Below, one piece after another: positions 1-5,670 of a stretch of DNA of 11,000 bases. Position 1 is the first letter of the stretch; each line of letters begins with the position of its first letter. The notes under the pieces were generated by a model that saw only the letters and a program-made list of their open reading frames with translations, was not told the DNA's origin and ran no database searches. The translations under genes were made by a program, and so were the position numbers. Source of the DNA: JAABSP01 sp011390135 (lineage in GTDB: Bacteria > Desulfobacterota > Desulfobacteria > Desulfobacterales > JAABSP01); contig JAABSZ010000129.1 in NCBI GenBank assembly GCA_011390135.1, positions 1-11,000 on the forward strand, given 5' to 3'.

Positions 1-1457
1 TTTTTGCAGAAGGCATTCCCCTCGCCGAACTCCTCCCGCACGATTGCGATGATATCATCGGCATGGCTGTCGGTCTTTGCAAAGATCAGGGTCTTGGGAA
101 TCTCCTCCCGGCCCGGGAATATCTCCGGCAGCTTGTTCCGGAAGGCTTTGATCACATTCCGGATCTGGCTCGGGTTGACCACATCCCGATCCAGAGACTT
201 TCTGTCATAGCTCACCTCATCATCGAGCTGCTCCCACCGGGTCCTCCGGGTCAGCCGGTCCCGCTTGTCCACCCATTCCTCGGCAACGATCTTCGCGCCT
301 TCCCCCGTGATCCGGGTCTCGATCAGATAGACATCATACCCCACATTGACCCCGTCGGCCACAGCTTCCTCATGGCGGTATTCGCTCACCACATTTTCGT
401 TGAAAAAGCCGAATGTCCGCTTGTCCGGCGTCGCGGTCAGCCCGATATAGAAGGCATCGAAGTAATCGAGCACCTGCTTCCACAAGTTGTAGATGGACCG
501 ATGGCACTCGTCGATCACGATGAAATCGAAAAACTCCGGCGGAACCTTTTCATTGTACTCCACCTCCCGGGGCGCGCCCACGGCAACAACCTCGTCCGGA
601 TGGGAAAGCTCCGCAGCCTCGTCCAGCTCCTCCCCCTTGAGGATGGAATACATCCGCTGAATGGTGCTGATGCAGACCTGGGCATCCCGGGGCACGACCT
701 TCGAGTTGAGCCGGCGGACGTTATACAGCTCCGTGAACTTCCGGTTGTCATCGACCGGCGTATAACCCATGAACTCCCCCTCGGCCTGCTCCCCGAGGTT
801 TTTCGTATCCACCAGAAAGAGAATCCGCTCGGCCCCTGCGAACCTGAGCAGCCGATAGATCGAGGTGATCGCGGTAAAGGTCTTCCCGCTGCCGGTGGCC
901 ATCTGCACCAGAGCCCGGGGCCGGTTCTCCCGAAACGACCGCTCCAGATTGGTGATGGCCCGGATCTGGCAATCCCGCAGCCCTTGATCTGGAAGCTCCG
1001 GCAGCCCCTGCAGCCGCGCCCGAAGGGTTTCCTTTTGCCGGCGACAAAGCTCTTTTACGGTTTCGGGCCGGTAAAAGGAGAAGACGGGCCGGGCCCGGGG
1101 AACCGGGTCCCGCAGATCCGTCAACCGGGTCACGGTTCCGGTGCTCTCATAGACCATCGGCAGGGGCCCGCTGTCGCCAATCCATTTGAGCCGGCTTTGG
1201 GCATAAAATTCAGCCTGCCCCTCATGCGCGCTCAACCGATGCCCCTCGGATTCCCGCTTGGCCTCGATCACCCCCACCGGCTCCCGGTCCACAAAAAGAA
1301 CATAGTCGGCCGGACCCGCCTCGGTTATGTACTCCCGCACCGCAATGCCGGGGCCGAGATTCCAGTTGATCCCGTTCTTGTCCACCACGACCCATCCGGA
1401 TCGGGCAAGCATCTTGTCGATCTTTTTTCTGGCGGTCTGTTCTGGTGTACCGTTCAT
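1..1457 (-). CDS. hsdR: Type I restriction endonuclease subunit R, 5' part (runs off left edge)
   Basis: The frame from ATG at 1457 is open for 485 codons to the left edge, so the gene is partial here; the family is usually about 800-1100 residues. HsdR is the ATP-driven translocase and nuclease of type I restriction-modification enzymes and cuts foreign DNA with HsdM and HsdS. Visible motifs in order are an N-terminal PD-(D/E)XK nuclease core with D51 and E65-A-K67 (context FVDREPVGVIEAKR), Walker A ATGSGKT at about 187-193, a DEAD-box motif II reading DECH at 316-319, a TATPDKRT motif III about 25 residues later, and LIFAKTDSHADDI near the left edge. A GGGAAG ribosome binding site lies about 9 bases before the ATG. 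It follows the toxin gene by 45 bases. No hsdM or hsdS is in the window; they may lie beyond the edge, or this may be an orphan. The long plus-strand open frame over it is a shadow. Family assignment is firm; activity cannot be judged. Confidence 0.93.
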   Translation of the reverse strand, partial: MNGTPEQTARKKIDKMLARSGWVVVDKNGINWNLGPGIAVREYITEAGPADYVLFVDREPVGVIEAKRESEGHRLSAHEGQAEFYAQSRLKWIGDSGPLPMVYESTGTVTRLTDLRDPVPRARPVFSFYRPETVKELCRRQKETLRARLQGLPELPDQGLRDCQIRAITNLERSFRENRPRALVQMATGSGKTFTAITSIYRLLRFAGAERILFLVDTKNLGEQAEGEFMGYTPVDDNRKFTELYNVRRLNSKVVPRDAQVCISTIQRMYSILKGEELDEAAELSHPDEVVAVGAPREVEYNEKVPPEFFDFIVIDECHRSIYNLWKQVLDYFDAFYIGLTATPDKRTFGFFNENVVSEYRHEEAVADGVNVGYDVYLIETRITGEGAKIVAEEWVDKRDRLTRRTRWEQLDDEVSYDRKSLDRDVVNPSQIRNVIKAFRNKLPEIFPGREEIPKTLIFAKTDSHADDIIAIVREEFGEGNAFCK

Positions 1458-1502
1458 TTTTGTTTCTTCCCGAAGAGTTGTTACCGGATGAATAGGCTCG
1501 AT

Positions 1503-1823
1503 TCAAGTAGACGATGAAGAACCTCGACGTCTCCACATAGATTCAAGATCACGTGCGCCATGCACTATCGTCAGTATGGAAACGCTTTCCGGCAATACTT
1601 TGTATATCAGCCTGTAATTCCAAACAAAAATTTCCCGAATATGGGGATCATCGATTTCCGGAACCACTCTTCCTCTCTCAGGGGATGTTTTCAACGATTG
1701 GGCTGCTAACCGCGTCTTTCGAATCACTGATGCAGCATAGAAACGGGAGTCTCTTTCAATGAAACCGGCAATCTCCTCAAGATCCCGTACAGCGCTTTGC
1801 GTCCATATTATTCTTCGAGCCAT
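1503..1823 (-). CDS. RelE/ParE-family toxin of a type II toxin-antitoxin pair
   Basis: This 106-residue protein has the typical size and pattern of the RelE/ParE superfamily. The N-terminus IIWTQSAVRDLEEIAGFIERD matches the usual strand plus helix start, the middle has the SPERGRVVPE segment, and the end carries IREIFVWNYRLIYKV followed by ILTIVHGARDL. The NYRLIYKV and HGARDL elements are strongly conserved in ParE-like toxins. Members either poison gyrase (ParE) or cleave mRNA on the ribosome (RelE); which applies here cannot be decided from sequence, though the VVHGARDL-like ending resembles ParE-type members. Its ATG overlaps the end of the upstream antitoxin gene by 16 bases, as expected for translational coupling. 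The last residues (GSSSST) are low-complexity. hsdR starts 45 bases downstream. Confidence 0.9.
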   Translation of the reverse strand: MARRIIWTQSAVRDLEEIAGFIERDSRFYAASVIRKTRLAAQSLKTSPERGRVVPEIDDPHIREIFVWNYRLIYKVLPESVSILTIVHGARDLESMWRRRGSSSST

Positions 1824-2062
1824 TTTGACATCCGTTGATCAAATTCGGCTTCCGACACAATTCTGCCCTCTTCGACATCCTTTAATCCCCGATCAATCTT
1901 TTGACGGATGTAGATATGATATTGAATGTCTTCCAAGGTGGAATCATCAGGCAAATCATTCAGGAGGCGGCGAACCTCTTCTTTTGCTGGGATCATGGCA
2001 CCATTCTCCATAATTTTAAGTTCTGTTTCTTCCATCTTCCGCCAATGCACCAATCTCTCCAT
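1808..2062 (-). CDS. Antitoxin partner of the ParE/RelE-type toxin
   Basis: A small acidic, helical protein of up to 84 residues lies directly upstream of the toxin and overlaps it by 16 bases. The core EDIQYHIYIRQKIDRGLKDVEEGRIVSE, then MSKWLEE, is like a widespread group of about 67-residue antitoxins paired with ParE-like toxins. These bind and neutralise the toxin and often repress their own operon. The start is uncertain. The ATG at 2062 gives 84 residues but has no clear ribosome binding site; internal ATGs at 2035 and 2011 give 75 and 67 residues, and the last matches the usual family length best. The 2062 start lies only 31 bases after the AAA-like ATPase stop, just outside the 76-bp repeat, so the antitoxin may now be transcribed from that upstream gene. 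No operator-like palindrome was seen. Confidence 0.82.
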   Translation of the reverse strand: MERLVHWRKMEETELKIMENGAMIPAKEEVRRLLNDLPDDSTLEDIQYHIYIRQKIDRGLKDVEEGRIVSEAEFDQRMSKWLEE

Positions 2063-2070
2063 TTTTTATT

Positions 2071-2146
2071 GGGATTGGTTCCGCTTACTCCCTTCAGATA
2101 CTATCATGTCTTACCCTCCACTTCAAACAGCGATAATAGCTCTCCA
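2071..2146. repeat. 76-bp direct repeat, copy 1 (at the 3' end of the AAA-like ATPase gene)
   Basis: This block matches 5287-5362 at 75 of 76 positions with no gaps and has sharp ends on both sides. Read on the minus strand it begins inside codon 510 of the ATPase gene, encodes the last 16 residues (ESYYRCLKWRVRHDSI), and continues 25 bases past its stop. The only difference is at 2118 (C here, T at 5334). That base turns a TGG codon here into the TGA stop used by the DUF1847 remnant in the other copy. The ESYYRCLK peptide looks like the natural end of DUF1847 proteins, so this copy is probably the transplanted one. Confidence 0.95.
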
Positions 2147-3674
2147 CACGAAGCGTTTTCCAGAACAATTTGTCCTTCCACGAAAGCCTTTTCCGCCGGT
2201 CGAACAGAACCAGCCAGCCGGCATCGCAGCCGAGGGAATCCATATAGTCCGCCAACTGCCGCCGGCCTTCTTCAAGGGTTTTTTTATCCCGCCGGATTTT
2301 GATTTCAACCGGATATTTCCGGTTCCCATAATGGATGCAGAGATCGATCCGCCTTTTTCCGGTGGCCATTTCCCGGTCGATGCTTCCCCCCGCGTTGATG
2401 ATCCGTTGAAGAAAAGCCATGAGAATCAGGTGGGGCGCAGCTTCCTTGTACTGAAACCGTTCTTCCCATATGGTCGAGTTTTCCCGCCAAAAATCCTGGA
2501 AATCGGTGAGCAACCGTTTCATGTTCAGCACCCCGTTTTCCAGATATTCGGGAACCCGGGGCGGAAAACCGGCCGGATCCATTGCCATTTGCGGCGCAGA
2601 ACTGAGCTTTCGGATAATCACATCCCCGTAGATCGGATTGGAAGGGCGGATGACACCATCTACATTCTTCATGAGTCCCAGATCCAGGACATACTGATAA
2701 TCATCGTCGGTGAAATCGAACCCCTTCTCCTCCCCGGTGATGACGGGCTCGACCACCCGCTGCACCCGTTCCTCCTTCAATCTTTCCAGAAGGCTGTCGA
2801 TGTGCGTGTCCCGGCGGCGGATGATGTTTTCGACCGCCTGATCCGCATGGGCTGCCCGGATCTCCCGCGTGACATCATCTGCGAGAATCTTGAGGATGAT
2901 CTCCCTTGCCACCGCATTGACAAGCCACGGCTGCCCCCGGGTATATTCATAGATTCGGCGGGTCACTTCGGGGGGAAATACCTGTCCCGTCTCCTCCGTA
3001 TGCCGGGCATAAAGCTCTTGGACCTCTTCGGGCGCGAAATCCTGCAGCGTGATGGATTCCGTGACGATGTTGAAAGGGCTTGCACTGCCGAGGGTCTCCT
3101 GTTCTTCCCGGATGCTGCCTTTGTAATCCCGGATATTGCGCATGCCGATGAGACCTACCGAATGGACGAAAGGGATGATATCCCGGCTGCTGTACCCGTC
3201 TCTCAGTTGCCGCAGAAACAGGATGAGGGTTCCGTTGGAAAGGCAGTCCGTCTCGTCGAAGAGGAGCACGAGGGGTTTGTCGAGATCCCCGCAGAACCGG
3301 CTCAGGGTCCAGATCAGAAGATTGTTGAAATCTTCGAAGTCCGCGTCCGTTCCGAACCGGAACCCGGACAATATCGGGTTCAGTTTTGCATACCGGCGCA
3401 ATGTCCGGACGATTGCGGGAATCCCCTTTTCCGGGGCGCGGATGCCCTGAACCGACTCCAGGGAACAGTACAGGACATAATAGCGGCCCTCCCGGTCGAT
3501 TCTGGCGGAAACCTCTTTCAACAGCGTGGTCTTTCCGGACTGGCGCGCGGCATGGATCGCGAAATACTGTTTCCGGTCAATCAGTTCCCCCACTCCCCCG
3601 CACCGGGATTCCGGGGGGATCATATAATGCTCTGCAGGGTTGCAGGGGCCTGCGATATTGAAGTACTTCTTCAC
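2094..3674 (-). CDS. AAA-like ATPase with C-terminal PD-(D/E)XK-type domain
   Basis: This 526-residue protein starts at GTG 3674, with AGGAG seven bases upstream. The N-terminal P-loop region has a variant Walker A, ARQSGKTT, at 43-50. Walker B is PLVLLFDETD at 134-143, with D140 and E141. The segment TRGQPWLVNA at 245-254 is a hallmark of a common prokaryotic AAA-like family. The C-terminal domain shows RRIDLCI (D444) and PVEIKI (E457, K459), a PD-(D/E)XK nuclease-like core. Such proteins are abundant in Desulfobacterota, cyanobacteria and Bacteroidetes, and their role is largely unknown; a DNA-linked or defence role is inference. The last 16 residues are encoded by a 76-bp repeat shared with 5287-5362 and do not resemble the usual family ending, so the gene seems to have exchanged its extreme 3' end. 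The gap to the small upstream frame is only 18 bases and the antitoxin follows 31 bases later. Confidence 0.88.
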   Translation of the reverse strand: MKKYFNIAGPCNPAEHYMIPPESRCGGVGELIDRKQYFAIHAARQSGKTTLLKEVSARIDREGRYYVLYCSLESVQGIRAPEKGIPAIVRTLRRYAKLNPILSGFRFGTDADFEDFNNLLIWTLSRFCGDLDKPLVLLFDETDCLSNGTLILFLRQLRDGYSSRDIIPFVHSVGLIGMRNIRDYKGSIREEQETLGSASPFNIVTESITLQDFAPEEVQELYARHTEETGQVFPPEVTRRIYEYTRGQPWLVNAVAREIILKILADDVTREIRAAHADQAVENIIRRRDTHIDSLLERLKEERVQRVVEPVITGEEKGFDFTDDDYQYVLDLGLMKNVDGVIRPSNPIYGDVIIRKLSSAPQMAMDPAGFPPRVPEYLENGVLNMKRLLTDFQDFWRENSTIWEERFQYKEAAPHLILMAFLQRIINAGGSIDREMATGKRRIDLCIHYGNRKYPVEIKIRRDKKTLEEGRRQLADYMDSLGCDAGWLVLFDRRKRLSWKDKLFWKTLRVESYYRCLKWRVRHDSI

Positions 3675-3692
3675 TGGAATTCTCCTTTGATC

Positions 3693-3881
3693 TCACAGGG
3701 CGGCATAGACGGATTCCGTCATTGGGTCAGGTCCCTGCGCAAATCGGGCATTTGTCTGCTGCAGAATCTTCTGAATGGGGAATTCTCTTCGGAAGAGATG
3801 GAGCCCCTCCAGCACATACCGCTTCTGGCCGGGATAGAGATCGTTCATCTTCTTCAGCGATTCCTGTGCAATTTTCTCCAT
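3693..3881 (-). CDS. Small hypothetical protein (62 residues)
   Basis: A short charged frame starts at ATG 3881 with GGAGA five bases upstream, and ends 18 bases before the AAA-like ATPase start. The product is helical-looking (MEKIAQESLKKMNDLYPGQ..., then EGLHLFRREFPIQKILQQ) with no membrane segment. I do not recognise it. The frame is also open upstream of 3881 back to the TGA at 3935-3933, which is the stop codon of the preceding membrane-protein gene in the same frame. It could therefore be a real small gene in the operon, the tail of a once longer protein, or a remnant. Its good ribosome binding site and tight spacing favour translation. Confidence in a real coding region is moderate and function is unknown. 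Confidence 0.5.
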   Translation of the reverse strand: MEKIAQESLKKMNDLYPGQKRYVLEGLHLFRREFPIQKILQQTNARFAQGPDPMTESVYAAL

Positions 3882-3932
3882 GATCGTCTCCGGACAGAGA
3901 TGCTTCAGTTGTTCAAGGGATGCTTCCCCTGG

Positions 3933-4559
3933 TCATTTCCGATCCAAAAGCCGGGGCTTCCTTTCAGGAGAACCGGGATCGTTCAGGCCATAATGGGCTT
4001 TTAAAATCCCGTAAAGCCATTCCCGTTCGGTCTCCCCCGCGCCGGCCGCGAGGTCGATCCTGCTGCTCCCCTGATCGATGGTCAGCCGGTTGCCCGCGGG
4101 AAACTCCCGCAGCTTCAGGGTCCTGAGCTGTTCCGGTGGAAAGGCCGTTTTCATCCGTTTTTGAAACAGGTTTTCCCAGAACTCGGCCCGGAAATTCCCA
4201 TTCATCGAATACCGGAACGGAGGGATACCGGAATCATAGAGCATTTCCGGCTTCGTGAGGATGATGACCTCGGGCCGGGCGGGCCGGAAGGATTTGTACA
4301 ATACCAGCATGGCCATCACGCCGCCCGCGGTCCACCCGCAGAGCCAGAAAAGCAGAAACGCATCGATGCCTCCGTCGCCGAAAAGGAGTTCCGAGGATGC
4401 GGAAATCCAGCCGACAAACCAGCCGCAGAGCCAGAACAGCAGAAACGGGCCAATGAAATACCGGGCTTTTCCGGCATCCGGCTGGGGGATCATGATTTTC
4501 GGGTGTCCGACTTCAGACCCGACCTTGATTTTGGAACCATCCGGCGGTGTGAGCATCAT
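3933..4559 (-). CDS. Two-helix membrane protein with duplicated FLLFWLCGW motif
   Basis: This is a 208-residue protein with a soluble N-terminus, two hydrophobic segments at about 34-54 and 67-88, and a cytosolic-looking C-terminal part. The peptide FLLFWLCGW occurs twice, at 39-47 and 68-76, and the DNA repeats over 25 bases (4336-4360 and 4423-4447, 24 identical). Uncharacterised proteins with a similar twin tryptophan-rich helix arrangement are known to me from cyanobacteria and Desulfobacterota, but no function has been assigned. The start ATG at 4559 overlaps the stop of the upstream YdjM-type gene as ATGA and has AGGAG six bases before it, so translational coupling is likely. A second ATG follows immediately at 4556. 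The C-terminus after about residue 190 (PGSPERKPRLLDRK) looks like a non-conserved tail. The same frame stays open for 80 codons past the stop. Confidence 0.75.
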   Translation of the reverse strand: MMLTPPDGSKIKVGSEVGHPKIMIPQPDAGKARYFIGPFLLFWLCGWFVGWISASSELLFGDGGIDAFLLFWLCGWTAGGVMAMLVLYKSFRPARPEVIILTKPEMLYDSGIPPFRYSMNGNFRAEFWENLFQKRMKTAFPPEQLRTLKLREFPAGNRLTIDQGSSRIDLAAGAGETEREWLYGILKAHYGLNDPGSPERKPRLLDRK

Positions 4560-5161
4560 TCAGGTCTCCTGGTGCTGAAACGGCAGATGCATCGATGGAA
4601 AGCCCATTTGACCGACAGATATCGGCGTTGTCGATCAAGCGGGTTTTGTTGCGTTTTCGCGATATTTCCGATGAACAGGAAAACAGCAATCAACGTCAGT
4701 GCGATTTCAAACAGAAATGTCCAGTGAAAGACGAAGTTCCATATCCACCAGTTATAACGGGCCGGCACATGGAAAAAGAAGAAATCCTGTGCGGAAAAGG
4801 GATAGAGCCATCGGATTTTTCCGACGATCGTGTCCAGAAACAGGTGGATGAAGATATTGATCGAGAATACAGCGAGGTAAAGACGCCAGACCGTTTTTCG
4901 GAACGCAGACAGGATCACGAAGATCGGCAGCAGTATCCAGAGCCAGTAAAACGGAAGATGCGTCCAATAGCCGTGGTGGAGATGCTGCCGGTTGTCGATC
5001 AGGTAGAAATAGAACATGTCGAGGTCCGGAAAGATGCTGCCGAGAATCCCCCAGAAAACAAAGAATTTCAGATGAATTCTGTCGGCCCGATGATGGCGGG
5101 GAAGAACGCGAAGAGCAGCTCTCGAACTGATGTAGCCGGCGGGTATGTGGCCGATGAACAA
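4556..5161 (-). CDS. YdjM-type (LexA-binding, PF04307-like) membrane-associated metal-dependent hydrolase
   Basis: The 201-residue product carries the motif pattern of the YdjM/DUF457 membrane hydrolase family. This comprises GHIPAGY near the start (H5), GSIFPDLD at 41-48, a histidine cluster HLHHGYWTH at 60-68, and FIHLFLD at 104-110, with several hydrophobic segments between. The conserved His and Asp residues are thought to bind a metal. In Escherichia coli ydjM is an SOS gene, but no LexA box was recognised here and the physiological substrate is not established. The start is a TTG at 5161 supported by GAGGAG eight bases upstream; an in-frame TGA at 5176-5174 rules out a longer product. 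The 3' end overlaps the next gene by four bases (ATGA). The last 30 residues are basic and hydrophilic. Confidence 0.85.
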   Translation of the reverse strand: MFIGHIPAGYISSRAALRVLPRHHRADRIHLKFFVFWGILGSIFPDLDMFYFYLIDNRQHLHHGYWTHLPFYWLWILLPIFVILSAFRKTVWRLYLAVFSINIFIHLFLDTIVGKIRWLYPFSAQDFFFFHVPARYNWWIWNFVFHWTFLFEIALTLIAVFLFIGNIAKTQQNPLDRQRRYLSVKWAFHRCICRFSTRRPE

Positions 5162-5286
5162 TGGAAAGACTCCTCACGGTTTCGACATTTTTATACCTTA
5201 TTGTTTCCCTCGACGACTTTGCCGGTATCTCTTTTGGCAAGATCGTCTTTCATGAAGGCTCTGATCAATATCACGAGCTTCGAACC

Positions 5287-5362
5287 GGGATTGGTTCCGC
5301 TTACTCCCTTCAGATACTATCATGTCTTACCCTTCACTTCAAACAGCGATAATAGCTCTCCA
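5287..5362. repeat. 76-bp direct repeat, copy 2 (3' end of DUF1847 remnant)
   Basis: This is the second copy of the block at 2071-2146, 75 of 76 bases identical and in the same orientation. Here, read on the minus strand, it holds the last eight codons of the truncated DUF1847 frame (ESYYRCLK), its TGA at 5336-5334, and 47 bases of trailing sequence. Because the coding part fits the natural C-terminus of DUF1847 proteins, this is the better candidate for the donor or ancestral arrangement. No hairpin typical of a terminator and no terminal inverted repeats are visible. Confidence 0.95.
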
Positions 5363-5604
5363 GATTATACACCGCAACCAGCGGATTGTGCCCCAGCCCC
5401 CGATCCTTGACCGCAAGCACCGTACAGGGCGCATCCGCATACTTGAAGAACAGCGAATCATGCCCCACGCAGAGCCCCGGCAGCACATTGAAATCGGCCC
5501 CTTCCCGGTTCAGGATCATGGCCTGCAAAATGGGATTGCACATGGCCTCGGCCGTCTGCGGGTTTGTAGGGGCAGCGGGCACAATGGGATGATTTATCGG
5601 ACAT
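5334..5604 (-). pseudogene. DUF1847-family gene remnant A (internal deletion, frameshift)
   Basis: From ATG 5604 the frame reads MSDKSSHCARCPYKPADGRG, which looks like the zinc-binding N-terminus (CxxC) of DUF1847 proteins. The reading then has to shift frame to give AMCNPILQAMILNREG, then LPGLCVGHDSLFFKYADAP and VLAVKDRGLGHNPL, ending YYRCLK at TGA 5334. That second part is a near-canonical C-terminal half of DUF1847. Full-length family members are roughly 200 residues; here the middle (about residues 20-140) is missing. The C-terminal half on its own is open from GTG 5582 (82 residues), but lacks a convincing start. The most likely reading is a dead gene. DUF1847 proteins are putative metal-binding proteins of unknown function. 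Assignment is by remembered family motifs, not by a search. Confidence 0.75.
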
Positions 5605-5632
5605 GGTCAGACGGATAACCGCCTCTGACGAT

Positions 5633-5661
5633 GGAAAGCCCCCCGAAAAAGGGGGCTTTCC
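5633..5661. terminator. Strong hairpin after the lipoprotein gene
   Basis: A perfect 11-bp inverted repeat (GGAAAGCCCCC and GGGGGCTTTCC) with a seven-base A-rich loop lies 9 to 38 bases beyond the lipoprotein stop. The T-run follows the stem on the plus strand (TTTTCC), while on the minus strand only the loop carries the Ts. It still stands where the minus-strand transcript from the lipoprotein gene should end, so it may act in both directions or mainly stabilise the 3' end. Confidence 0.75.
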
Positions 5662-5670
5662 TTTTCCTGC

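Noticed and set aside
63..1517. Plus-strand open frame of 484 codons
   Set aside because: It lies exactly antisense to hsdR, whose motifs (EAK, ATGSGKT, DECH) are unmistakable. The plus-strand product is a proline/histidine/arginine-rich string with no family resemblance, typical of the complement of a GC-rich gene.
3905..3935. Possible selenocysteine codon at TGA 3935-3933 with a small hairpin after it
   Set aside because: The short imperfect stem (CAGGG with CCCTTG) begins almost at the TGA and lacks the spacing and loop features of a bacterial SECIS. The protein before it already ends at a family-typical point.
1926..4004. Plus-strand open frame of 692 codons
   Set aside because: It runs antisense across several separate minus-strand genes (antitoxin, AAA-like ATPase, small frame, membrane protein), has no plausible start signal and no recognisable domain. 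It is a shadow.
5162..5286. Short minus-strand frames before ydjM (for example MKDDLAKRDTGKVVEGNNKV)
   Set aside because: Only about 20 codons, no ribosome binding site and no family match. The stretch may be a leader or remnant, but nothing supports a gene.
5287..5362. The 76-bp repeats as ends of an insertion sequence
   Set aside because: They are direct, not inverted, carry no transposase between them and show no target duplication; the interval holds ordinary cellular genes.
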